Shown here piece after piece: positions 33,159 through 41,447 of a stretch of DNA of 64,000 bases. The notes beneath the pieces are model-generated. The model did not search any database, was not told where the DNA came from, and was given only the letters and a program-made list of their open reading frames with translations. Origin of the DNA: Nocardioides pantholopis (lineage in GTDB: Bacteria; Actinomycetota; Actinomycetes; Propionibacteriales; Nocardioidaceae); the NCBI RefSeq assembly GCF_003710085.1, contig NZ_CP033324.1, forward strand, positions 1,240,001-1,304,000, in the 5' to 3' direction. Positions within the stretch are counted from its first letter, which is position 1, and each line of letters starts with the position of its first letter. A program made the translations under genes and the position numbers.

Positions 33159-34283
33159 GTGCGGCACCGCCCAGCCGTGCACCCGCTCCGGACCCGGCTC
33201 GGCCTGCTCGCGCTCGCCGTCCTCGCCCCGGCGGTCCTGGCCGCCGGCGTCTCCGGCGCCGGGCCGGCCGCCCCGGCCGCGGCCACCGCTGCGGCACCGG
33301 CGGCGCGCGCGGGCGCCGGCAACCCGCTCGCCGGGCGGACCATGGGGGTCTACCGGGGTCCCATGGAGCAGTCCTGGGCGCCGTACCAGCGGGCCACGGG
33401 CGCGAAGAAGGAGCTGCTCGCGAAGATCGCCCTGCGCCCCAAGGCGAAGTGGTTCGGGGCCTGGGTGCGCGACGCGGACATCGAGCGCAAGGTCGAGGAC
33501 TACATCGCGAACGCCACCGGCGGCGACCCGAACGTGCTGGTGCAGATGGCGGTCTTCCGGATGGTGCCGTGGGAGCACGACGCGTGCAAGCGGCTGCCGA
33601 GCAAGGCCCAGAAGAAGAGCTACCGCCGGTGGATCCGCGGGTTCGCCCGCGGTGTCGGCAACGCCCACGCGGCCCTCATCCTCCAGCCCGACGGGCCGTT
33701 CGCGCTGTGTGTGCCGAAGGGCTCGAAGGTGCCCTCCCGGATGATCCGGTACGCCGCCAAGCGGCTCGCCGCCCTGCCGAACACCAGCGTCTACATCGAC
33801 GCCGGCGCGGGGGACTGGCCCAAGGACCGCCCCGACGAGGCCGCCCGCTTCCTGATGCCGGCCGGCATCGAGTACGTGCGCGGCTTCGCGCTCAACTCCA
33901 CGCACTACTCGCCCACGAGCGTCGAGATCGGGTTCGGGACCCGCCTGGTCGAGGAGCTGGCCCGTCGCGGCGTCCCCGGGCGCCACTTCGTCATCAACAC
34001 CTCCTCCAACGGCAAGGGGTTCGACTTCGGCACGGCCCGGGGCAAGCACCCCGACCATGCCAAGGTCTGCCGCAGCCGCAGCGACTCCCACTGCGTCACG
34101 CTCGGCATCCCGCCGACCACGGACGTGACCAGCCCCCGCTGGGGACTCTCCGCCGCCGACAGCGCCCGGGCCGCGGCGCACGTGGACGCCTACCTGTGGT
34201 TCGGTCGACCGTGGCTGTTCATGCAGGCCGACCCGTTCCTCACCAAGCGGGCCCTCCGGCTCGTGCGGACCACGCCGTACTGA
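33159..34283 (+). CDS. Secreted glycoside hydrolase family 6 protein
   Basis: GTG 33159 is chosen because GGAGG lies 6 nt upstream and the signal peptide (LGLLALAVLAPAVLAAGVSGA) then sits near the N-terminus; an ATG at 33075 would add 28 residues. The 374-residue product matches GH6 cellulases: VLVQMAVFRMVPWEHDAC near residue 130, the YIDAGAGDW strand (about 215), FALNSTHY, HFVINTSSNGKG (about 275) and VDAYLWFGRP near the end. It would hydrolyse beta-1,4-glucan outside the cell. No carbohydrate-binding module is present, and exact catalytic Asp positions were not confirmed. Confidence 0.82.
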   Translation: MRHRPAVHPLRTRLGLLALAVLAPAVLAAGVSGAGPAAPAAATAAAPAARAGAGNPLAGRTMGVYRGPMEQSWAPYQRATGAKKELLAKIALRPKAKWFGAWVRDADIERKVEDYIANATGGDPNVLVQMAVFRMVPWEHDACKRLPSKAQKKSYRRWIRGFARGVGNAHAALILQPDGPFALCVPKGSKVPSRMIRYAAKRLAALPNTSVYIDAGAGDWPKDRPDEAARFLMPAGIEYVRGFALNSTHYSPTSVEIGFGTRLVEELARRGVPGRHFVINTSSNGKGFDFGTARGKHPDHAKVCRSRSDSHCVTLGIPPTTDVTSPRWGLSAADSARAAAHVDAYLWFGRPWLFMQADPFLTKRALRLVRTTPY

Positions 34284-34388
34284 CCGGGCCGGACCAGCCT
34301 TTTCCGCTCAGGTCGCCCCCGGGGCGGCCGAAGTCCTCCTGCGAAGGCCTCTGCTCGGGTGCGGGGCCGGACAACTGAGAGGACACGG

Positions 34389-34931
34389 GTGCGCGAGCGC
34401 GACGTTCGACCGACGGGAGTGGAACGGGTCCTGGGGGTCGACGAGATCATCGTGACCAAGACCGATCCGGCCGGGATCATCACCTACGCGAACGAGACAT
34501 TCCTGCGGATGTCCGCGCTCGCCGAGGACGAGGCGGTCGGCGCGCCGCACAACCTGATCCGGCACCCGGACATGCCGCGCGGGGTCTACCGGCTGATGTG
34601 GGAGACGATCCGCTCGGGCCAGGAGCTGTTCGCGTACGTCGTGAACCTGGCCGCCGACGGCGCCCACTACTGGGTGCTCGCGCACGTCACCCCGTCCTAC
34701 GACGCCGCGGGCCGGCTGGTGGGCTACCACTCCAACCGCCGCGCCCCGCGCCGCGACGCCGTGGCGCGAGCCGAGGAGCTCTACGGCCGGATGCGCGCCG
34801 CCGAGGCCGGCCAGGCACACGGCCGCGCGGCGGTGGACGCCTCGGTGCGGGCCCTGGACGACGCGCTCGCCGCGAGCGGCCAGACCTACGACGAGCTCGT
34901 GTGGGCCATCACCAACGAGGCGACGGCGTGA
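34389..34931 (+). CDS. Aer-like PAS sensor protein
   Basis: The start is GTG 34389 with GAGAGGA about 6 nt upstream; 180 residues. A PAS domain of the Aer type spans about residues 15-115: [45 protein letters not shown], and the core [21 protein letters not shown]. In Aer this domain binds FAD and senses redox state. The remaining 60 residues are helical. The gene lacks a signalling domain; the MCP domain is on the next gene, which overlaps it by 4 nt (GTGA). The two look like one aerotaxis receptor split in two. Confidence 0.83.
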   Translation: MRERDVRPTGVERVLGVDEIIVTKTDPAGIITYANETFLRMSALAEDEAVGAPHNLIRHPDMPRGVYRLMWETIRSGQELFAYVVNLAADGAHYWVLAHVTPSYDAAGRLVGYHSNRRAPRRDAVARAEELYGRMRAAEAGQAHGRAAVDASVRALDDALAASGQTYDELVWAITNEATA

Positions 34932-35854
34932 GGCGCGCCCGCCGCGCGGCCGCCCGGATCGCCGAGCTGGAGGCCGAGCTGGCTGCGCACCGTGACGCCG
35001 TCCGCCTGGCCACCGGTGCGCTGGGTGCGCTCGCCGACGGCGACCTCGAGGCCCGGGTGCCCCGCCTCGGTGACGCCGAGGAGCTCGCCGGGCTGCGGCG
35101 GGCCGCGAACCTGCTCGCCGACCGCAACGACGCCTTCGTGCGCGAGGCCGCCGCGGCGCTCGCGGCCGCCTGCGAGGGCCGCTACCACCGCCGGCTGCTG
35201 GTCCGCGGCCTCCCGGGTGCGTTCCGGGCGGCGGCCGAGACCATCAACACGGCCCGCACCGCGATGCAGGAGAACGAGGCGAGCAGTGCGCGCCGGGAGG
35301 CGCGGACCCGGGCCGAGCTCGAGGCTGCGGTCTCCGCCATCTCCGACCGGGTCGCCGACACCTCCGCCGACCTGGCCGCCTCCGCCGAGGAGCTCACCCG
35401 GGCGGTGTCGGAGGCCGGCGCCGGAGCCGTGTCCGCCCGCGACGTCATCCACACCCTCGAGCAGTCGTCCCAGCAGATCCAGACCTCCGTGGCGCTGATC
35501 AAGAAGGTCGCGGAGCAGACCAACCTCCTGGCGCTCAACGCCTCGATCGAGGCGGCCCGGGCCGGGGCGGCCGGCCGCGGGTTCGCGGTCGTGGCCGACG
35601 AGGTCAAGAACCTCGCGGCGACCTCGGCCCGGTCCTCCGACGACATCACCGCACGGGTCGACGAGGTGCGCGCCGGGGTGGCCGCCGCGGTCGCCTCGAT
35701 CGGCCAGGTCACCGGTGCGGTGGCGGAGATGGGGGAGCGGGCCCAGGCGGTGGAGACCGCCGCGACCGGCTCCGGCGGCGAGCCGGGCCTGAGCCGGCTG
35801 GCGGTCACCCTGCGCGACGAGATCGCCCGGTTCACCGGCGGCGCCCGGGTCTGA
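34928..35854 (+). CDS. Soluble methyl-accepting chemotaxis-type signalling protein
   Basis: The 308-residue protein has no membrane segment. The N-terminal 120 residues are helical and HAMP-like ([22 protein letters not shown]). The C-terminal part (about 130-300) is an MCP coiled-coil whose hairpin tip, [20 protein letters not shown] followed by [15 protein letters not shown], is intact and should bind CheA/CheW. It overlaps the Aer-like PAS gene by 4 nt and presumably acts with it. No che genes are in the window. Confidence 0.87.
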   Translation: MRRARRAAARIAELEAELAAHRDAVRLATGALGALADGDLEARVPRLGDAEELAGLRRAANLLADRNDAFVREAAAALAAACEGRYHRRLLVRGLPGAFRAAAETINTARTAMQENEASSARREARTRAELEAAVSAISDRVADTSADLAASAEELTRAVSEAGAGAVSARDVIHTLEQSSQQIQTSVALIKKVAEQTNLLALNASIEAARAGAAGRGFAVVADEVKNLAATSARSSDDITARVDEVRAGVAAAVASIGQVTGAVAEMGERAQAVETAATGSGGEPGLSRLAVTLRDEIARFTGGARV

Positions 35855-35976
35855 GCGGGCGCGGCCCGGGCGGTCACGGCTGGTCCAGACCGCTGCGACC
35901 GGTCCGTGGGGATTCGCTCAGCCCTCGGTGCCGGCCGCCGATCGGGGAGGGGCAGCACCCCGTCAGACCGCCATCA

Positions 35977-36076
35977 GGACGCCCCATCCCCCCGGAGGCG
36001 TCCCGCGTGGCTCCCTCCGCGGTCCGACGGTTCGGCGCCGGCCACCGTCCCCCCGGATCCACGGACGGCCGGCGCC
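35977..36076 (+). ncRNA. Candidate 6C-like structured RNA (two C-loop hairpins)
   Basis: Two hairpins lie 30 bp apart between convergent genes. The first (35977-36003) pairs GGACGCC with GGCGTCC around a 13-nt loop containing CCCCCC. The second (36034-36076) pairs GGCGCCGG and CCGTCC with GGACGG and CCGGCGCC, with its CCCCCC at the loop edge. Both contain the identical 10-mer TCCCCCCGGA. The actinobacterial 6C motif is defined by hairpins whose loops hold at least six cytosines. The match was made by eye; tail-to-tail terminators are the alternative. Confidence 0.38.
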
Positions 36077-36092
36077 GCCTCCTCTGCTGGAA

Positions 36093-36917
36093 TCAGTCGG
36101 CTTCGCGGAGCACGTGCAGCTTGCGCCGGCGCAGCAGCCGGAAGCCGGGCCGGCCCCGGAAGTACTCGTCGACCGCGCGCTGGCAGCCCGACCAGCCGTA
36201 GTAGTCGTCGACGACGATCCGCCCGCCCACCGAGAGCCGCGGCGCGATCCGCTCCAGGCAGGTCATCGTGGACTCGTACCAGTCGCCGTCCACGTGGGCG
36301 AAAGCCACCGGTTCGTCGAGGTGGATCGTGTCCTCGAAGAGCCCCTGCACCAGCTCCACGGTGTTCTTCTCGGCCGGGAAGCCCAGCCGGCGGAACGACT
36401 CGGTGACCTCGGCGTACAGGTCGGTGCGGTAGCCGTAGTAGACCTCGCCGTCGAGGCCCTTCGCCTGGCCGGCGGTGATCGCCTGGTAGCGCTCGTGCAC
36501 GTCGGTGCCGTCGTGCTCCGAGGGCGGCGGGATCATCCCGAACACGTCGTAGACCTTCATCGGCCGCTCGCGGGCCTTGGCGGCCGCGAGCACGATCCCC
36601 GAGCCGCCGCGTGCGGTCCCGGCCTCCACGATCGCCCCGGGTACGCCGGTCGCGTCGAGGTCGCGGACCAGCGTGGCGAGGTTGCGCAGCTGGTCGGCAC
36701 GCAGGAACGACAGCTTCTCCCGGCGGACCCGCTCGATGGTCCGCTCCACGTCCTCGGGCAGGTCGAAGGAGGCCTCGGTGATCTGGGCGCGGGCCCGGCC
36801 CAGGGCCCGGCGGGTCGCCTCGAGCTCGGCCTCGACCTGCGCCAGGCGGGCTCGGGCCCGGGCGCCGGGGAGCAGGCGCGCGGCGCCCCGCTGTCGGGTG
36901 CGGTCTGCCTGCGCCAC
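36093..36917 (-). CDS. TylF/MycF-type methyltransferase
   Basis: The 274-residue protein starts at GTG 36917 behind GGGAGGA. After a charged coiled-coil-like N-terminus (about 20-50) comes a class I SAM methyltransferase of the TylF (macrocin O-methyltransferase) family: IVEAGTARGGSGIVLAAAK (SAM loop, about 98), VYDVFGMIPPPS, FAHVDGDWYEST with metal-binding Asp residues (about 208), and RIVVDDYYGWSGCQRAVDEY. These enzymes methylate sugar hydroxyls, often in natural products or glycans. No sugar-biosynthesis genes adjoin it, so the acceptor is unknown. Confidence 0.87.
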   Translation of the reverse strand: MAQADRTRQRGAARLLPGARARARLAQVEAELEATRRALGRARAQITEASFDLPEDVERTIERVRREKLSFLRADQLRNLATLVRDLDATGVPGAIVEAGTARGGSGIVLAAAKARERPMKVYDVFGMIPPPSEHDGTDVHERYQAITAGQAKGLDGEVYYGYRTDLYAEVTESFRRLGFPAEKNTVELVQGLFEDTIHLDEPVAFAHVDGDWYESTMTCLERIAPRLSVGGRIVVDDYYGWSGCQRAVDEYFRGRPGFRLLRRRKLHVLREAD

Positions 36918-37000
36918 GGGTGTCCTCCCAGGATCGTCGCCGGCGGTCTGGACCCGGCTGCGCCGACCCTAGGCCATCGACGCGGGGTGCCGCGCCTGCC

Positions 37001-37345
37001 TCACCGGGGGCCGCCGCCGCCCGGGGCCTCGCCGTCGGTGTGCCCCTCGGAGTCGCTCGTGGGCAGGATCGAGAGGATGCCGCGCGCGGCCTCCAGCAGG
37101 TCGCGGACCTCGGCGGCGCTGACCGAGTAGATGACCTCGGTGCCGACCCGTCGCGAGACCACCAGCGAGTGGCGGCGCAGCACGGCCAGCTGCTGGGAGA
37201 GGTTGCTGGGGCCGATCTCGATCTGCTCGAGAAGCTCGTGCACGGCATGGTCGCGCTCGGAGAGCAGCTCGAGGATCCGGATCCGGGCCGGATGTCCCAA
37301 CGTCTTGAAGAAGTCGGCCTTCTGTCGGTGCAGCGGTACAGCCAC
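37001..37345 (-). CDS. ArsR family transcriptional regulator
   Basis: The 114-residue protein (GTG 37345, with AGGAGGG upstream) is a winged-helix repressor: FFKTLGHPARIRILELLSERDHAVHELL, then GPSNLSQQLAVLRRHSLVVSRRVGTEVIYSV. The ELCVCDL metal-binding motif is absent, so it is probably not a metal sensor. It is divergent from pckG, and an inverted repeat ACTTGAA-N6-TTCAAGT lies between them. It may control itself, the carboxykinase gene, or both. The C-terminal tail is Gly/Ser/Pro-rich. Confidence 0.87.
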   Translation of the reverse strand: MAVPLHRQKADFFKTLGHPARIRILELLSERDHAVHELLEQIEIGPSNLSQQLAVLRRHSLVVSRRVGTEVIYSVSAAEVRDLLEAARGILSILPTSDSEGHTDGEAPGGGGPR

Positions 37346-37412
37346 CGGGCACCCTCCTGTGGTCGAGATGTGACCCAGTCGTCCGCGTGCGGCCGAAGGA
37401 TGGGATCATCTG

Positions 37413-37432
37413 ACTTGAATGATTGTTCAAGT
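37413..37432. promoter_or_regulatory. ArsR-type operator between arsR-like gene and pckG
   Basis: ACTTGAA at 37413-37419 and TTCAAGT at 37426-37432 form a perfect 7-bp inverted repeat with a 6-bp AT-rich spacer, 68 bp from the ArsR start and 85 bp from pckG. Size, spacing and TTGAA/TTCAA half-sites fit ArsR-family operators. Confidence 0.65.
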
Positions 37433-37517
37433 GTGGCCTCGAGCCACGCGATCGACCAAACTCGGCAAGGCAGGCGATCACGATCGGGTCGCCAGCGCTC
37501 CGGAGAGGACAGTTCAC

Positions 37518-39362
37518 ATGGCTGATGTGCAGTCGGCGCTCGATGCTGCAGGCCTGACCAACCCCAAGGTACGAGAGTACGTCGAGCACTGGGCCGCGCT
37601 GACCGGCGCGGACCGGGTCGAGGTGGTCAGTGCATCGGATGACGCCCGGCTCGTCCAGGAGTCGCTCGACGCGGGAGAGCTGCTGCCCGCAGGCGAGGGG
37701 CTGTACTACTCCCGCAGCTACCACAAGGACACCGCCCGCTCCGAGGAGCGGACGATCGTGGCCACGAACAACCCCGCGGACAAGGGCGTCTACAACAACT
37801 GGCGGCCGGCCTCGGAGATGAAGCCGATGCTCGAGGAGCGCATGCGCGGCGCTTCGAAGGGCAAGACCATGTACGTCATCCCGTACCTGATGGCGCCTCC
37901 CGGCAACGCGCTGGCCCCCTGGGCCGCCGGCGTCGAGCTGACCGACACCCGCACCGTGGTGCTGCACATGATCCGCATGTCGCGGGTCGGCGCGGAGTTC
38001 GTGAACGACCTCGAGGACCCCGACAGCTTCGTGCGCGGCGTGCACGTCACCGGCGACCTGGAGAACCTCGGCCAGGGCACCCCCGACGACCAGCGCTACT
38101 TCGTCACGGTCGCCGACGAGCGCACGATCCTGCACTACGGCAGCTCCTACGGCGGCAACGCGCTGCTGGGCAAGATCGCCCACGGCCTGCGCCAGGGCGC
38201 CTACGACGGCTGGGCGTCGAAGAAGTTCCTCGCCGAGCAGTACATGCTCATCGGCATCCGGGACAAGCAGACCCAGAAGACCTACCACATCTGCGGTGGC
38301 TTCCCGAGCGCCTCGGGCAAGACCAACCTGGCGATGATGCTCGCTCCCGACGCCCTCGGGGACCGCTACCACGTCGAGTTCTACGGCGACGACATCGCCT
38401 GGCTGTGGGTCGACGAGGCCACCGGCAAGCTCTACGGCATGAACCCCGAGTACGGCGTGTTCGGGGTCGCCAAGGACACCAACGAGACCACGAACCCGAC
38501 CGCCCTGCACTCGGTCGACGCCGGCACCCAGGCGATCTTCACCAACGTGGCCTACAACGAGATCACCCAGGAGGTGTGGTGGGAGGGCAAGACCAAGAAC
38601 CCGCCCACCGAGCTCGCCGGCTGGCTGGACTGGAAGGGTGACCCGATCGCGGCCCGCGAGCCCGGCGACACCGCCCCGTGGGCGCACCCGAACAGCCGCT
38701 TCACCACCACGCTCGACAACGTCCCGAACATCGCTCCGGACTACGACGAGCCCGCCGGTGTCCCGATCGACGCGATCATCTTCGGTGGCCGCACCCGCGA
38801 CCGCGAGCCGCTGATCCGCGCGATCACCGACCTCGCCGAGGGCGTGTACGACGGGCTCACGCTCGGCGCCGAGGCCACGTTCGCGGCCGAGGGTGTCGAC
38901 GGCCAGCTGCGCTACGACCCGATGTCGAACCGGCCGTTCATGGCCTACGGCGAGGGTGACTACGCCCAGCACTACCTCGACATCGTGGGTGCGGCGAAGG
39001 ACCTGCCGATCTTCGCCCACGTCAACTGGTTCCAGCGCGACCCGGAGGACGGCCACTTCCTGTGGCCCGGATACCGCGACAACCTGCGCCCGCTGCTGTG
39101 GCTGCTGCAGCTGAAGAACGGCGAGGTCAAGGGTCGCCAGACCCCGGTCGGCATCATCCCGACCAAGGAGGAGCTCAACCTCGAGGGCGTCGAGATCTCC
39201 GAGAAGGACCTCGAGACCGTCCTGACCATCGACAACGCCCGCTGGCGTCAGGAGATGGGCTTCCGCGAGGAGCACCTCAAGCAGTTCGAGAACCTCCCCG
39301 AGCAGATCTGGGAGGCGCACCGCCGCGTCGCCGGCGCCCTGGAGTCCGAGAAGGACGCCTGA
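37518..39362 (+). CDS. pckG: Phosphoenolpyruvate carboxykinase (GTP)
   Basis: The 614-residue enzyme converts oxaloacetate and GTP to phosphoenolpyruvate, the entry step of gluconeogenesis. Family blocks are present throughout: RSYHKDTARSEERT, SSYGGNALLGKI, the substrate-binding GWASKKFLAEQYM, EFYGDDIAWLWVDE, MNPEYGVFGVAKDTNE and FGGRTRDREPLI. In the P-loop GGFPSASGKTNLAMM, the usual hyper-reactive cysteine of GTP-PEPCK is a serine (Ser266, codon TCG at 38313). An ArsR regulator is divergent upstream, and a strong hairpin follows. Confidence 0.96.
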   Translation: MADVQSALDAAGLTNPKVREYVEHWAALTGADRVEVVSASDDARLVQESLDAGELLPAGEGLYYSRSYHKDTARSEERTIVATNNPADKGVYNNWRPASEMKPMLEERMRGASKGKTMYVIPYLMAPPGNALAPWAAGVELTDTRTVVLHMIRMSRVGAEFVNDLEDPDSFVRGVHVTGDLENLGQGTPDDQRYFVTVADERTILHYGSSYGGNALLGKIAHGLRQGAYDGWASKKFLAEQYMLIGIRDKQTQKTYHICGGFPSASGKTNLAMMLAPDALGDRYHVEFYGDDIAWLWVDEATGKLYGMNPEYGVFGVAKDTNETTNPTALHSVDAGTQAIFTNVAYNEITQEVWWEGKTKNPPTELAGWLDWKGDPIAAREPGDTAPWAHPNSRFTTTLDNVPNIAPDYDEPAGVPIDAIIFGGRTRDREPLIRAITDLAEGVYDGLTLGAEATFAAEGVDGQLRYDPMSNRPFMAYGEGDYAQHYLDIVGAAKDLPIFAHVNWFQRDPEDGHFLWPGYRDNLRPLLWLLQLKNGEVKGRQTPVGIIPTKEELNLEGVEISEKDLETVLTIDNARWRQEMGFREEHLKQFENLPEQIWEAHRRVAGALESEKDA

Positions 39363-39385
39363 GCGAGGCCGACCACCGGCACCGA

Positions 39386-39424
39386 CACGTTCGCCCCCGA
39401 GCCGCTGGCTCGGGGGCGAACGTG
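39386..39424. terminator. Hairpin terminator behind pckG
   Basis: A perfect 18-bp stem (CACGTTCGCCCCCGAGCC and complement) with loop GCT lies 23 bp after the pckG stop and 26 bp from the end of the convergent ABC operon, so it probably stops transcription from both sides. Confidence 0.82.
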
Positions 39425-39450
39425 CGTCCTGGGCCCGGGTGCCGCAGGGC

Positions 39451-40422
39451 TCAGGGCGCCGGCGTACCGGCGAGCAGGCAGGCGACGGGCCGGTCGTCCT
39501 CGCCGCGGGGCACCAGCGCCGGGACCTCGCTGCGGCAGCGGTCCTCGGCCAGCCAGCAGCGGGGTGCGAACGCACAGCCGGGCGGCCGGTCGACGGGGCT
39601 GGGCGGCTCGCCGTGGAGCCGGATCCGGGTGCCGCCGCCCCGCTCGGCGGGGTCGGCCGCCGGGATCGCGGAGACCAGGGCCCGGGTGTAGGGGTGCCGC
39701 GGGTCGCCGAGCACCTGCTCGACGGTGCCCTCCTCGACGATCCGGCCCAGGTACATCACCCCGACCCGGTCCGCGACGTTCGCGACGACAGCGAGGTCGT
39801 GGGCGATGAAGAGGTAGGAGAGCCCCCGGCGGCGCTGCAGGTCGCGCAGCACGTTGATCACCTGCGCCTGCACCGAGGCGTCCAGGGCGGCGACCGGCTC
39901 GTCGAGCACCAGCAGGTCCGGCTCCAGGGCCAGGGCCCGCGCGATGACGACCCGCTGGCGCTGGCCGCCGGAGAGCTCGTGCGGGCGGCGGTCCATCAGC
40001 TCGGGGCCGAGGCTGACCTCCGCGAGCAGCCCGGCCAGCCGGGCTCGGTCGGCCGGGCGGCCCTGCACCAGCAAGGGCTCGGCCACCAGCGACGCGACGG
40101 TTCCGGCCGGGTCCAGCGAGGAGTACGGGTCCTGGAAGACCAGCTGGAAGCCGGGCCGCAGCGGCCGCAGCGCACGCCGGGACAGGTGGGTGATGTCGGT
40201 GCCGAGCACCTCCACCCGCCCCCCGGTGGGCTCGTGCAGCCGGGTGACGCACCGCGCCACCGAGGACTTGCCGCACCCGGACTCGCCGACCAGCGCGTAG
40301 GTCTCGCCGGCACCCACCTCGAAGGAGACCTCGTCGACCGCACGCAGCGTCGCGCGCCGACGGCCCACCGCGACCGGGAAGGTCTGGACGAGCCGATCGA
40401 CGCGCAGCACGGGGGCGCTCAT
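39451..40422 (-). CDS. Peptide/nickel-type ABC transporter ATP-binding protein (DppF-like)
   Basis: The 323-residue ATPase has Walker A GESGCGKSS (about 43), Q-loop FQDPYSSLDP, signature LSGGQRQR, Walker B LLVLDEP and an oligopeptide-type C-terminus (HPYTRALVSAIP and a CAFAPRCWLAEDRC Cys cluster). It powers import by the transporter whose other parts lie upstream. Its ATG overlaps the stop of the DppD-like gene by 4 nt, the fourth such junction in the operon. It is the last gene before the shared terminator. Confidence 0.92.
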   Translation of the reverse strand: MSAPVLRVDRLVQTFPVAVGRRRATLRAVDEVSFEVGAGETYALVGESGCGKSSVARCVTRLHEPTGGRVEVLGTDITHLSRRALRPLRPGFQLVFQDPYSSLDPAGTVASLVAEPLLVQGRPADRARLAGLLAEVSLGPELMDRRPHELSGGQRQRVVIARALALEPDLLVLDEPVAALDASVQAQVINVLRDLQRRRGLSYLFIAHDLAVVANVADRVGVMYLGRIVEEGTVEQVLGDPRHPYTRALVSAIPAADPAERGGGTRIRLHGEPPSPVDRPPGCAFAPRCWLAEDRCRSEVPALVPRGEDDRPVACLLAGTPAP

Positions 40423-41447
40423 CGCAGCACTCCTTCGGAGGTGGTGTCGGCGGTGGTCTCGGGCGGGGCCTCGAGGTGGCAGGCCGCGAGGTGGCCGGCG
40501 CCGCGGATCGTCAGCGTCGGCACCTGGACGGAGCACTCGGGGAGCGTCAGGGCGCAGCGCGGATGGAACGCGCACCCGGACGGCCGCTGGGCCGGGGCCG
40601 GCGGCTGGCCGCCGATCGCCGGCAGGTCGGTGCCGCGTGCGGCCAGGTGCGGTCGGCTGGCGAGCAGGCCGCGGGTGTAGGGATGTGCCGGCTCGCGGAA
40701 GATCCGCTCCACCGGGCCGGTCTCCACGATCCGCCCGGCGTACATCACCGCGACCCGGTCTGCGATCTCGGCGACCAGGCCGAGGTCGTGGGTGATCAGC
40801 ACGACTGCCGTGCCGAGCTCGTCGCGGGCGGTGCGCAGCAGGTCGAGGATCTGGGCCTGGATCGTCACGTCGAGGGCCGTCGTCGGCTCGTCGGCGATCA
40901 GCAGGCGGGGCCGGTTGGCGAGCGCCACCGCGATCATCGCGCGCTGCTTCATGCCGCCGGAGAACTCGTGGGGGTACTGCCGGGCCCGGCGGGCCGGGTC
41001 CGGCACCCCGACCCCGGCCAGCGCGGCCACCGCCCGTTCCCGGGCGGCGGAGCGCGACAGTCCCCGGTCGTGCAGCCGCAGGGTCTCCACGATGTGGTCG
41101 CCGACGCGCATCAGCGGGTCCAGCGCCTGGGACGGGTCCTGGAAGACCATGCCCACCTCGCCGCCCCGGACCGGTCGCAGCCGCTTCTCGTCGTACGCCA
41201 GCAGGTCGCTGCCGTCCCAGAGCGCCTCGCCGCCCCCGACCCGGACGCCGGTCGGCAGCAGGCCGAGGACCGAGCGCATGGTCAGGCTCTTGCCCGACCC
41301 CGACTCGCCGACCAGCCCGAGCACCTCGCCGGCGCCGATGGTGAGGTCGACGCCGTCGACCAGGCGCACCGGGTCCGGGCCCGGCCCGGTCTCCAGGCGC
41401 AGGTCGCGGATCTCCAGCAGCGGCTCGGGCCGTCGGGTGCCGCTCAT
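40419..41447 (-). CDS. Peptide/nickel-type ABC transporter ATP-binding protein (DppD-like)
   Basis: The 342-residue ATPase has Walker A GESGSGKSL, FQDPSQALDP, signature FSGGMKQR, Walker B LLIADEP and switch His in LITHDLGL. The C-terminus carries the oligo_HPY motif (AHPYTRGLL) and a Cys motif, CAFHPRCAL..PEC, as in OppD/DppD. It forms a heterodimer with the next gene product. Both ends overlap neighbours by 4 nt, so subunit stoichiometry is probably set by translational coupling. Confidence 0.92.
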   Translation of the reverse strand: MSGTRRPEPLLEIRDLRLETGPGPDPVRLVDGVDLTIGAGEVLGLVGESGSGKSLTMRSVLGLLPTGVRVGGGEALWDGSDLLAYDEKRLRPVRGGEVGMVFQDPSQALDPLMRVGDHIVETLRLHDRGLSRSAARERAVAALAGVGVPDPARRARQYPHEFSGGMKQRAMIAVALANRPRLLIADEPTTALDVTIQAQILDLLRTARDELGTAVVLITHDLGLVAEIADRVAVMYAGRIVETGPVERIFREPAHPYTRGLLASRPHLAARGTDLPAIGGQPPAPAQRPSGCAFHPRCALTLPECSVQVPTLTIRGAGHLAACHLEAPPETTADTTSEGVLR

